64,000 nt of DNA from Amphibalanus amphitrite. Lineage: Eukaryota > Arthropoda > Thecostraca > Balanomorpha > Balanidae. Numbering within the stretch: position 1 is the stretch's first letter; every line of letters starts with the position of its first letter. Of this stretch, positions 24,675 through 35,440 are shown piece after piece. The notes beneath the pieces are model-generated. The model saw only the letters and a program-made list of their open reading frames with translations, had not been told where the DNA came from and did not search any database. The stretch covers positions 682,001 through 746,000 of the forward strand of contig NW_024881696.1 of assembly GCF_019059575.1 (NCBI RefSeq), written 5' to 3'. The translations under genes were made by a program, and so were the position numbers.

Positions 24675-25745
24675 AGGTAGTGTGCCACCTTTGAAAGATT
24701 TCCCATTTTATTTTTCCTAGGATAAGAAGCTTCTGTTTTTACCTAATATCGCAAAAAAAATCAAAAATGGGCCTGGAATAGTGCCTTTTTCGCCCAAAAG
24801 TTTATCGGTTTTTCGATATGTATAACAACTGTAGTGGGCTGACCTACAAACAGGCGTCGGCAACAATCGCGAATGCGGCGCACATGTGACAATAAGCAAA
24901 GGTCATTATAGAGTTACGGCGTACGGGAATGAGTTATCAGCTGTCTAATCGTAGACAACACAATGTCGAACTTAAACTGTAAGTCTGTATTGGTATTGTT
25001 TCTTTAATTTGGCTGTCGAACATTAATTTATGGTTTGAAATATTATTTTATGTAAAATAATTGATATGAAACAGCCGTCTCTAAAGTTATGACCCCATCT
25101 CACCACATGAAAGTGGTAGAAATGACAATGATCAGCTGACGCATTTTTCTTGGCCGAAGTCAGAGCGCGCGGCCCGACGCACCACCACCGCACCACAAAG
25201 TATGAGCAGAAGCCGCGCCCAAAGCCAGGGCCCCGGTAACGTGAGGTAGCAGAGTCGGGGCAGCGTGCGCTGACCCAAGCCGGGGCCGCAGCTTTGGGCG
25301 CGGTCTACCGCATCCCCGCGGGCAGCCCCGGGCTATCACATGACACCGGGAGGACGCGCGGCCCCGGCTTGGGTCAGTGCACGCTGCCCCGACTCGGCTA
25401 CCTCACGTTACCGGGGCCCTGGCTTTGGGCGCGGTCTACCGCACCACCTAACAGGCGTGTTCGAAACCGCAGGAGATGATGATGAACGGGTTTATCGAAA
25501 CTTGATTGGATGAGCATATCGGTAATAGCGATTTCAGTGTGTGCATTTATTGTTCATAGTGGTGTGAAATGTGGTTGGGGTACGACCGACAACCCGTCGG
25601 GGCGAATTTCGCACTGGGGTACTCAAAATTTGAAGAATTTAAGACGTTTCCATGAGTTTTGAAGGTATGGATAAGTTCTAAAAATCCGGTTCTCCTTATC
25701 TGGGCCATTAACTCCATACGGTCCAGGAAAGCTGGCACACTACCT
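24675..25745. mobile_element. TTAA-flanked non-autonomous DNA transposon, family C (1,071 bp)
   Basis: The ends are inverted repeats AGGTAGTGTGCCA (24675) and TGGCACACTACCT (ending 25745), each flanked by TTAA (24671-24674 and 25746-25749). The TTAA duplication is typical of piggyBac and Kolobok transposons. No transposase frame was found inside. The element contains the 76-bp GC-rich inverted repeat at 25214-25433, which differs sharply in composition from the AT-rich remainder. Confidence 0.85.
25214..25433. repeat. GC-rich inverted repeat, 76-bp arms
   Basis: The arms 25214-25289 and 25358-25433 are reverse complements with only two mismatches and are separated by 68 bp. A 22-bp segment beginning GCTTTGGGCGCGGTC occurs directly at 25291-25312 (in the spacer) and again at 25422-25443, so the spacer shares sequence with the outer edge of the right arm. 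The DNA or its transcript could form a very stable hairpin. It lies inside transposon family C and may be a nested insertion. Confidence 0.9.
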
Positions 25746-25749
25746 TTAA

Positions 25750-28700
25750 TATTGTACAGTTACGGACAACTGCATAAATAAAACAGGTCAGGACTAATCA
25801 AAAGGAAATCAAAAGAGCGGGAAACACATGTAATTACACAGGCACGGAACATTACCCGTTTCAGCCACTTCGATAGTGATCACGATATTTATTTTAGTTT
25901 TATGCTCATGTTATATGTCATATTACGGTAGATCAGTGAGACTAGAGCGAGGTTGTAGCAGAATATCGCCCAGTCAGGAAGACAATCCACAGATATGTAG
26001 AGCCCTTGCATTGCGATTCGGTTTTCATCACCAGAAGTTTTGCGTGGATTATACTATACGCATAGGAATTATTGAGGCGTATGATTTGCGAAAAATCCGA
26101 TCAGACTGCAGCACCACCTGCAGATTTCGAAGTTAAGGCAGAACCCAGCTAACCCGGATTTGATTAGCGAGCAGCCTTGATGAATACCTATTTTAGATAA
26201 TATTCGCTCTCCGCCGGCTAAGCGATGTCCTGAAACTACAAGATATCTACGAGATTTGTAAAAACCGTTGCCTATATCGAGCTACAGCTGATAATATTTG
26301 AGTAGATGTCCACTGTCAAAATATGAAATTAAAGCTGTGAAATGGTACACGACAAACAGCTGTCACATCCGGTAATTAACAGCTTCAGTTATCACCTTCC
26401 TCTTGTGCTCGTGACAGGGTAAGGTGACAATAAAATGCTGGATAACAGGGACATGTAGAGATCTGTAGCCAGCTGTAGGCTCCTTCCTTCAGGATATGGC
26501 ACCGCTAAAGTCAGTCTTGACGTCAATGAAGCAGCTCAGTTGTTATAATAGTCGTTAATTGGTCACGTCTCCTTATTGGACAATGCACTTTGTGTAGTGC
26601 GCCCGGAAACATTTCCCTAAAATGCATAAAAATTTACTTTATAATGATGGTCGGCAGTGATAGAGTTGCCGAAAACCGACAACCTCCATATGTGACGCTA
26701 CGTAAATATGCACTGGTTATTATTAGTTCGCGCCATTGAGTGGGATAAACGATCAACTTGAAAATTAATAGGACCATACTTTATGAGCTGATTTTGGTTT
26801 TCCGTCACAATGTCGTTTTTAAAACCAAATTTCATTGTATTATTAGGTCCAAGCATTGCCACCTTGCGTTAATAAAATTTTATTGTGCCGAGAAATTGTT
26901 ACGTCGTAACGTAAAATTGTGGTCCCTATCACATCTGAACAAAAAGAACAGTGATGACTATCCTTGGAAAATCGTTCCCTCTAGACCACCTCTCTGTTCT
27001 CCGAAAATCATCGCCCGGCACCAGTTCTCCTTGTCCTTTGTTAGTGTGTAAATCACGATAGTCGAGAACCGACGCGGTGCAGTGCTGCGGGGACTGACTG
27101 GGCAGTAGTCGCCCACATGTGCAGCAAGTGCAGAGCAGAGCAGAAACAGAACACAGTGGACCAGAGCAGAGAGGGCTGCTGTCTGCTGCCACCCGGTATC
27201 ACCTCCACTTCATTAGAAGGGCGCCGTACTTGCCGTACACGCCCCAGACAGTAGGGCCACAATCAGCCTCGGCAGGCCGCCAACGCGCTCAGTTATAGTA
27301 TCCAAGGCGGGATTCATCCTCACCAGACCGTCAGACCGAACAGCCGCCTAAACACCCACCACAAAAACAGACGGATGGGTGTTATTTCACTCGAACATCA
27401 GGCTTCGGTTACCAGACAACAAATAATCCAACAGATAAGACAGACATGAAGAACAGCGATAAGCATCATGTGATGATCAAATGCTTGTGGAGCAAACCAG
27501 AGTGACAAGACCCGAGCTCAGCCGGCAGTATTTGCTGACTGTCGTGGCGGCATGCCATGGCTGCAGTCGCAGTTGATCCGAAACCTCATGAGTAAGCATG
27601 TGACACGACAGGCCACCGGAGACTGTCGTAATGTGACACAAAGCTGACGACGCTCAAAAGACAGCTCTCACATTGCGCCCGGCGACCAGACATCCCACCT
27701 CCCGACTCTCACGGCTCAGCAATGGCCGCCCGCCGGGCAGAGGAAGCAGCGTCAGTTATTTACGTGATGTGTTGTGATGCCCGATAGCCGCCCATCGCCG
27801 AGATGCACTGCTTCCTGTGCACTGCACCGTGCTTCTGAGACGGCCGGGACGGCGGCGCCTGCGGGGCCTGGCAGGCCGCCAGTGGGTGATTACGGTCGGC
27901 CGGCTCACGGCGCTGTTCAACACGTGATGGTATGGCCACCGTCCGGGGAGCATACTGCCAGAATAAATATCGGCTGATGTGGTTAGGTGTAGACGGGTGC
28001 CTCGTTAGCCGGGCCATGCTACCGGGTCTGAACGTCATGGTTGGATACATTAACTATGAGACAGGTATGCATTGCCAGAGCGCGTGCAGAAAGCAGATCA
28101 TTTGATATCCATCACCGTCCAGGAATTCCATTCCATGAAATCGCCGTGCTGGCCGCTAGTTGTCCACATCAAATCGGTAGCATAACAGGACTGGAAATGC
28201 ACTTACTTGCACGTTAAGATAGAATTGATATAGTACAGTGCTAATGTCATCGTGCACTGAACAGTTGCCATGGGATCTTCATAGTGGACTACTTAAATCG
28301 GCTTATCATCGGTGATATAGAAAGCAGTGCAGAAGCGCCAAATTGAGTGCAATGTCCATTGAATGAATGCCATATCCATTGTTCATGCCGTATGAGGCAG
28401 GCGCACCAAAATGGCAAAATGCAGAGTTACCGTGGAATGATCGATGTTGCATTGCCTCCGAATCCATCAGCCCTGCCTTGAGATCAAGCAAGTAGGCTCA
28501 GTTACTCGAGCAATGGTTGTTTTCGTAGATGATGGAAGTTCTTAGCTTGTATCACAGCCTTAGAGGACATTATAATGATCATGCGATCCCATCTAACAGA
28601 ACATTTCCATAAACCTCTGATGAAATTATCGGCGAAGTGTACGTAGGCTTTCGTGATACTCTGAGCGGCTGCTGCAAGTATAGGTAAGAACATAGTTGCC

Positions 28701-31055
28701 ATGTGTTATAAATACCTATACTAGTGAAATCTACATTTGTGATATATGCTGCCGGCATAAAATTGAATGGTACCTATGCCATGCTTGTTAAAAAGCACGT
28801 GCATTGCAACAAAAGATGATTGGAAAAGGTGCATTGCATTGGATTGGAGCATTGCAAGGTGCATTGCACTTGCATTGGAAAAGGTGATCATTCATATCAT
28901 CTAGCGATTGTGCATGCTTTTCACCGTGACCAAAGGTCATCGTTGTGAGAATGGAATGTGTCTAAGAGCTGTGCATAACCAAAGCGAACAACAGGAAGCA
29001 GCAACGCTGCATGCCCCACCTAACATACAATGCAGAGACAATTCAGACATTGTGCTCAGCAGCCCGCCAAATAAGCATACTTGTGACAGCTCTGAGGCCA
29101 CCTCAATAATCAATTCACCACCCGGCGACTCAATGGGTGCATTACCATTTTATCGGTCCGCTGCCGAGCCCAGCTGGCTCACTGTTGACCCTTGCACCGG
29201 GCAGCGGCCGTCTGAGATCGCTCCTGACCTGTCCCAACATTGTCAGTCAGCGTGACGAATCGTTCTTCCCCGGCCGAGAGCCGGGTCCCGTCAGGTGACG
29301 GCCCGAACTATATAAAGTCAGCGAGGGGCCTCGACCCGCGAATTCGGTGAGGGTCACAACTTAGCTCATCGAGCCTTATGCGTCGTGCATGGTGCGGCGC
29401 AAACAGCGATGCATCCTTCTTGTGTAACTAAATGCAGGACATCGTGGAGGGGGAGGACATGCGATAAATATACCACAGTGTAAACCGGTGAAAAATATCT
29501 TCATATCGCTGCTCATCAGCAAAGCTAACGGCAGGAAAGTTGTGCTGCTTCGATTTGCATTAGTACCTAGCTTGCAACTAAATACATTGCTTAGCAACAA
29601 CTTTGGGGAGTCAAGTTTCTGTTATCTATCGTGAGACGCAAATGAGCTGTGCTCACAGCTTATAATAAAATGAGTCAGAATAGATCAATTGAATAGCCAT
29701 TGTCAGTCAGCATCGCGTGATACCTACACATCTATATTGTAGCATTCGTTTTGTTCTTGGACTATTTTTGGCCAATCATTTCCGAATACCATTAGCAGCC
29801 TCACCAACTTTCCTTCAATGTTTGACAAAATGCTTTTGTTAATTCAACAGTGTTTCTTCAATGGAGACAAATGTTGTGATCATTGTAGCTTTAGTACCTG
29901 CGCCCCTTACAGAACAGCACGGCAATTCACATATACCAGGTAATCGGTTAAGGCCCCGACAATTTTCATCAACAATACTGATTACATATTTCCTCATTAC
30001 GGGCAAGAGGTCATTCACCATTACAGATTGGAGCAATTGTCGGTTTCTCTTGCGAAGTAAGCGGTAAACCTCAATAAGCTCAATCAAATCTCTCTTTTTC
30101 CAATGCCCCTCACAAACAAATGATTGGGCAGTGTAACATACTCTTCATGTCATGTGTGTAGGGTATATTCCTTGCAGATGTACCTACTTTGCACTGTAAG
30201 GTTGACATAACCGAATGTTTATTGCTGTCAAAAATAGCCGCAGTGAAATCATAGCACGTAGGCTGAACGCCTACTCCAGAGATGATCGTGGGCTAACCGG
30301 TTACGAATGTAAATCAGACAAGAGCTGTAGCTTACGTCCAGTTTGCACCTGACGTTTAGCCATTTCTTTAAGGGAGCTGAGCAAGCTCAGAGACCTGTGA
30401 ACTCTCATAATCCTCTGTTTGATCTGAATGTAAGCCTCTCTGCACTGGTTCGGGACGCAGCGATGTAAACAGATCACTACTGGCATAATCCAGGATGTTG
30501 TTGCGTTAATATCTCGTAACGGATCAGTCTCCGGCTTCCGTCCACATCTGAAGTGGAGTCTGACCGTTATAAGTGGTCGGTATTGTTTGTAATGTGCAGC
30601 GGGATAGTGCTAAGTGCACGCTAATGCAAGTCAGTAACTCATGGCCCGCTTCGCTTCCCTGCGCCCGGGGCGACGCGGGCCACTTTGATGAGGAAGTTCA
30701 GAGACCGCGGTGTTCTGCGCAGTATTCGAGCGATGGGCGCTTTTTGGCAACGGCTCCCGCCATGGAGCTGCGCCGTCTCCCTCAAACCACCCGCTACCAG
30801 TGCCCCTGCACAGTTCGTAACATGGTGTAGCCTCCCCAGTCCCCAGCTCCATGCTGTGTCATGGAGAGCCTACCACGGCCCTATCTAATTGGTCAACGTC
30901 TTGAGTCGCGGGAAACTGTTCCTAATCCGAGGCCAGACACGATAAGCGATGCGGTCGGATCATCCTCCTTTTCACTTGACCGTCGCGACGAGCGACCTGT
31001 CTCTCCCTTCGCCAAGTGCATGACTCACAAAACGGGTATAAATCAGACGATGTTG
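25750..31055. other. Non-coding DNA, no gene seen
   Basis: About 5.3 kb without a supported gene. GC-rich patches lie at about 27,540-27,960 and 29,130-29,350. TATATAAAG at 29309-29317 could be a TATA box but has no supporting transcript features. A perfect CRE palindrome lies at 26518-26525. A TGCATTGCA-rich stretch at about 28,790-28,890 is annotated separately. Confidence 0.5.
28790..28890 (+). repeat. Degenerate GCATTGCA-rich repeat
   Basis: GCATTGCA or ATTGCAT recurs at least five times in 100 bp, with GGAAAAGGTG occurring twice. It looks like a decayed short-period repeat. Confidence 0.55.
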
Positions 31056-31061
31056 TTTATT
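31056..31061 (-). terminator. Candidate polyadenylation signal AATAAA for the receptor gene
   Basis: AATAAA on the minus strand, about 405 nt past the receptor stop codon and followed by a T/G-rich stretch. It would give a 3' UTR of about 0.4 kb. Chosen by position and motif only. Confidence 0.4.
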
Positions 31062-31467
31062 CGATCTCGAGGAACATGTGTCTAAGGAGGTGAAAACACA
31101 ACGAACATCAACAAAGCCGCTATAACGGCAATACACAACAAATAAAAATGTTAAAAAGCAGCTTTGAGTAGAGCAGTGAGAACAGAGTACCCTGCTTGGC
31201 GCTGAGTTGTGTGTCCCTGATCCTCCCCGTCGGCCGGGGCGGCGGCTCTCACGCGACATTGACAACATGGTAACACAGCGGCGCTCGGACCAGCGCAGAG
31301 TATACAAAACACAGCCATGGCGAGCGTCTAGCGACGCACGGTCGGCGCCGGGTCAGTGGGCGACGGAGCCGGGCCCGGGGCTCTCGCGAGCCGCCGGTCG
31401 TCGGTCGCCGCCCCAGCTCCGGTGCCGCCGCTGAGATCGGGCTGCCTGCCGGCACAGCTAGAGGTGA

Positions 31468-32710
31468 CTAGCGGCCGGAGGCGTCCGTCTGGACCGTGCA
31501 CGAGCTCTGCTGGCTGGAGTCGGAGCTCTCGCTGGAGATGGAGCCGCGCGGCAGGCCGCACGAGGCGGCTGTCACCTCGACGGCTCGCTCCGCCTCTGGG
31601 AACGTGAAGAGCTGGCGGCGCGCCGCGGCCGGCTGCAGCAGAGCCTCCTGCACAGACGGCACCGAGCTCGACTTGCGCGCCAGGGTGAATAAAAAACTGG
31701 ACGACGCCCTCTTGGCCGGCGGGAACGGGAATGAGCCGGCCTCCAGCGGGCTGGCGTGGATGGTGCCCATCAGCGGGAACGTGGTCGGGTTGGTGAAGGT
31801 GCGGCGCAGCGGGCGCGCCACGCGCGGCGTCGCGTTCGTCACCTTCATGCCAAAGAGCCGCTTCAACTCGCGCTGGGTGCGCCGGCTGCGGAAGCTGTAG
31901 ATGAAGGGCGAGATGGCGCTGTTGGAGATGACTGTGAGCGAAGCGGCGTGCACGAGCGACGGCGAGAAGTTGCTGAAGGCCGCAGAGATCTCCACCACGA
32001 AGAACGGCATCCAGCACAGGAAGAACATCACAATAACGATGAATGACACCTTGGCGGTGCGACCCTCCTCGCGGTACATGAAGAGGCTCGCGTTGGAGAT
32101 TTTGTGCTTGAGGTTGCTGACGATGAAGCTGCTGGAGCTGCGCAGCGTTTGAACACGCAGTGACTGGGTGCGCGACGGACGGTTCGCGGCCATCATGGGC
32201 GCGGTCAGCTCGCTGGGACCGATGCCCAGGCTGTGCCGGCGCTGACGCTCGCTGTTCTTGTGCGCGCACCGGTAGATGTGGACGTACATCCAGACGAGCG
32301 CTGCCAGCGGCACCAGGAACATGCCGATGGAGAGCAGCGGCGCATACCAGTGCGCCAGGACGCTGGCACTCTGGTACCGCGCGCACGACTCCCAGCGCTT
32401 GTCGGCGGCCGAGACGAACGGCGCCGGCACGGTGACCAGCAGACCGACCACCCAGCAGGCCAGCATGGCCACCACGCTGCGCGGCTTGGTGACGATGGTG
32501 TGGTAGCGCAGCGCGTCTGTGACGGCCGCGTACCGGTCGCCGGCCACCAGCAGGATGGCCAGCACAGAGGTGCTCACCACGAACGTAGCCACGGCGTCCA
32601 CGGCGTGGCACAGCGGCTCAGACGGCGTGGCGAGCAGCATGTCCGTCAGCAGCAGCGGCAGCAAGCCGCACGCAGACACCAGGTTGATGAGCGAGAGGTT
32701 CAGCACAAAC
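31468..32710 (-). CDS. Class A (rhodopsin-like) GPCR, orphan: final coding exon, TM2 to C-terminus
   Basis: A 413-codon open exon encoding transmembrane segments 2-7 and a tail of about 140 residues. It begins after an AG acceptor at 32711-32712 and continues the Arg codon split from the upstream exon. Family landmarks: Cys3.25, the DRY motif (codons at 32530-32538) ending TM3, Trp4.50, a Cys in extracellular loop 2, Pro5.50, CWMP in TM6 (32005-32016) and SPFIY in TM7. The third cytoplasmic loop is long and Ser/Arg-rich. Two very conserved residues differ: Asn replaces Asp2.50 (32683-32685) and Ser replaces Asn7.49 (31909-31911). Helix 8 is present without a palmitoylation Cys. The product is a plasma-membrane receptor; ligand and G protein are unknown. 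TM3 lacks an Asp in an amine-receptor context, so a biogenic-amine ligand is not supported. Confidence 0.93.
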
Positions 32711-33010
32711 CTGCGAAAGAACAGGAGAAGAGAGGTCAGTATGAGTGTGACGTTCACGGAACTGAATAGCCGAGTCATGGGTAACCACATCCTGAATGAG
32801 ATTCAGTTGAGTTGGCATTCAATCAGTAACCAAAGCTCGTCATCCCGCTGGTCGGAATTCAGCGGAATTATGCGGTCAACCCCTGTCCGTTATGGCATTG
32901 ATAATCATTATGGAATGCAGCATCGTTAATAATCAATCAAGACGGATACTCATCTGAAAAGCCAGTGATCGGATAATCTTTTCTACTGTATCGGCGGCGT
33001 TCAACTCACC

Positions 33011-33164
33011 TATTGGGGAGGGTGCGCATGCCGCGTCTTCTGAAGAACAGCAGCACTATGAGTGAGTTGGCCACACTGGCCACGATGAACATGATGACTA
33101 GAAGGAATGCGATCACGATTGTGACGCAGGCGCGTACCACACCGATGTCAACTACAGTCAGCAT
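33011..33164 (-). pseudogene. Receptor exon encoding N-terminus and TM1, with apparent one-base frameshift
   Basis: On the minus strand a pyrimidine tract and TTACAG precede ATG at 33164. The frame reads a short N-terminus, then a hydrophobic TM1 ending VASVANSL, where TAG follows. Adding one base near 33060/33061 would resume IVLLFFRRRGMRTLPN, the usual end of TM1 and first cytoplasmic loop. The exon ends AATAG before donor GTGAGT (33010 downward), and splicing across the 300-bp intron (32711-33010) completes NRFVLNLSL of TM2. The exon is clearly part of the receptor but is out of frame as given. No homopolymer explains the slip. It could be an assembly error, a null allele or early decay; the other 413 codons are intact. 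Confidence 0.85.
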
Positions 33165-34239
33165 CTGTAACAAAGAGAGAAAACGTTGGTTAGCATCACG
33201 TCATTCGGGACTTTGTAACGAAGCACTAACACTGCTGAGCCGGCCGTACCACCCCATTTACCGCTTTCGACACACGACACCAATCCCACTTGGCTCATTA
33301 TTTCAAAACGATTCTGCTAGACATGAAAGACGTCGAATGGCTATTGCATGAGGACGTATCGGGGCCGGGTCCAGTCTCAGGTTCAGGTTCAGGAATGGGA
33401 ATGCCGCCAATCGTATATCTAACTCACTGAGGGTCTATTTGTGGCGGCGCTGCTGGCGAGGCCGGGCAGAGGCATATGGATGGCTGTTCGGCAACCATGA
33501 GTGCAATGCGACAGGCTGCACTTCTCATTCAGTTCAATGCCGTTCGCTAGAATGCTTCCGATTCCCGGAATACCATCGACCACCGCATCCAAAGCCGATG
33601 GAATTTCCTCTCGAGAGAACTGCCAATCCATAATCAATGACACGCTAGAAACGGCGGTTGATGGCGAGTTTCTCGACCACTGTATAAGGCGGCACTGCCG
33701 AAGAAAACAGCAGTGCCGGCGCCCATGGGCGGGGCACTCGGAACTGTGGCGAAGCTGATCCATAACGCCGTTCTGATCTATGACCCTGATGGTATCCGCC
33801 CACAGCCGTTACAGCGCGGCGTTCATCACTGTCACGGGAAATCACAGCTGAACAGTGGCTCACATTCCCCTGATAACACCGGCGCGGCCGATAGAAACCT
33901 GCCGTGATCCTCTGTGGGATCTGAGGGGGTTTGCTGCACAGGGACACCGCACGTGGCGGTTTCTATGACGTGATCGAGCCACGTGGTGCTCTCACTTTGA
34001 GAACCCTTCTCGAGATTTTCCCACAATGGGAACTCCACGGACCGTTCGACCGCTGGCGGGCTCAGAGCATTGTCGTAAATCACTCAGACCATAAATACTC
34101 GACCACTGATATCGGTTCAGACATTGGTATGGTCCCGGAGAATCATTCAAGACCCCACTGTGCACCGAAGTATGTCGGGTGCACTAGCGCTGAGCCTGAT
34201 CACTGATAACCCACTAAGCACTGCAAAAAGCAGAACATG
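33165..34239. other. Upstream intron/flank of the receptor gene
   Basis: No coding sequence recognised. If the donor at 34867 joins the acceptor at 33165, this is the 5' intron of the receptor transcript. Confidence 0.45.
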
Positions 34240-34868
34240 CGAAACCGGGTTAGCCACTGGTGGCGGCGGTGGCTGCACGCGTGGCCGGGGGCCGGCCACA
34301 GACGAAACCCGCACAGTTAGCACGGTAACCTCTGAACCACACGCATACGGTAACCTGACGCCCGCCAGCTGCCGCGGTGGTCCCACAGCTGCCCGACACT
34401 CGGTCCGTCCCGCGGGATCCCTCCGCCTGCGGTACCAAGACCGAGCAGCTGTTGTTCGGGCCGCCACCCTCGCCCCTGTTGACGGGCCCAGGGTGGCGGC
34501 CGGGCCCAATCGCCCGTTCCGCTCCCTGCATATTGATAAGGAGCCGGTCGGGGGTGGGCAGCGGCTCTCTGGCTGCGGCCGACCACCAGCCGGCCGCGGC
34601 CAGAGCCGGCGTCCGCCAAAATCCGTGTCAAACCGGCCGAGGTAGTCCGGTGGGACCGGCGCCGCGGCCGCGTCCCGTCCCGTCCGTCCCCGTCCCTCAG
34701 GGATGCGTCACACGAGTACTGTCGGATTAGCCGGCGCCGATCGGCGGCTGTCTGTCACAGAGAAAGCGGCAACGGTGTGCCGAGGCTCGGAGGCAGGCAG
34801 GGACTCGGTGAAAGGAGCACTAACTGCACTGCGCGGCGTGCAACACGCGGCCAGAAGCCATGCTTACC

Positions 34869-34910
34869 TTATGGTGATAGATCCGAATCCTGGTGACAGC
34901 GTAGGAGCAT
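34869..34910 (-). CDS. Possible upstream ORF (13 codons) in the receptor leader
   Basis: ATG to TAA on the minus strand, the stop immediately before the candidate donor AAG|GTAAGC. If this exon belongs to the receptor mRNA, the small frame would sit upstream of the main start and might limit its translation. It depends wholly on the inferred 5' exon. Confidence 0.2.
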   Translation of the reverse strand: MLLRCHQDSDLSP

Positions 34911-35216
34911 GGCGCGCTCGCCGGACTGCTCTTCACCTTCCTCTGTCGACCTCCGCGGCACGACTAGCTCGTCGAACGCCGGCGGTCGAGCCACTTCGCT
35001 AAATCAGCCGACGATGGCCTCGGCGCGAGGCTAGTGTTAGCGGCTTGTGCGCAAGTCAAGTCTCCGGCCAGGCGCGGTTACACTGCGAGCGGGCGTTGCT
35101 GTCGCTGCCTGTAGCGCGCTGATGCCGGAGCTAAGCGTGCCCGTACTCTGGGACGAACGAGCGGCGACTGACCGGCCGGCGGCGCGGCCGCCGCCTATAC
35201 CTCTGCCGCCAAGGTC

Positions 35217-35217
<1 letters not shown>

Positions 35218-35271
<54 letters not shown>

Positions 35272-35272
35272 G
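35218..35272 (+). repeat. (CCG)n trinucleotide repeat
   Basis: An uninterrupted CCG/GCC tract of about 55 bp inside the CpG island. Poly-Arg and poly-Ala frames across it are artefacts. Confidence 0.97.
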
Positions 35273-35343
35273 GCGCGCGCGTCCGTCCCGCACTCCGCCG
35301 GCCAGGGGTCAGTCAGGTGTGTCACGCCGCGGGACGTGGCACC

Positions 35344-35366
35344 GGGGAGGGGGAGGGGGAGGGGGC
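35344..35366 (+). other. Potential G-quadruplex
   Basis: Four runs of four or five G separated by single A bases, a textbook quadruplex pattern, within the putative receptor promoter. Confidence 0.6.
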
Positions 35367-35440
35367 GGCCCATACGGGACCGGCACAGTAGTGAGTCCGG
35401 CGGCGGTGGCGGCGGCGGTGGCGGCGGTGATTGTTGGGTG

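Larger units (their letters stand above)
34240..35440 (-). promoter_or_regulatory. CpG island, candidate promoter and 5' UTR of the receptor gene
   Basis: Strongly CpG-rich DNA 1.1-2.3 kb upstream of the receptor start codon. A good minus-strand donor AAG|GTAAGC lies at 34868/34867 and could splice to the acceptor just before the start codon at 33164. Just before that donor is a 13-codon upstream frame (ATG at 34910, stop at 34869-34871) that could dampen translation. Within the island are (CCG)n at 35218-35272, a four-tract G run at 35344-35366 and a GGC/GGT repeat at 35397-35428. The transcription start is not determined. Confidence 0.45.

Noticed and set aside
31328..32611. 427-codon minus-strand frame
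   Set aside because: A second frame of the same strand kept open by GC-rich third positions; the receptor motifs are all in the other frame.
32711..32790. Met start of the receptor at 32790
   Set aside because: This stretch is intron: the acceptor at 32711-32712 joins the TM1 exon, and the residues before it do not resemble TM1.
31496..32929. Several plus-strand frames of 75-180 codons
   Set aside because: Antisense shadows of the GC-rich receptor exon.
35131..35391. Poly-Arg and poly-Ala frames
   Set aside because: Translations of the CCG repeat.
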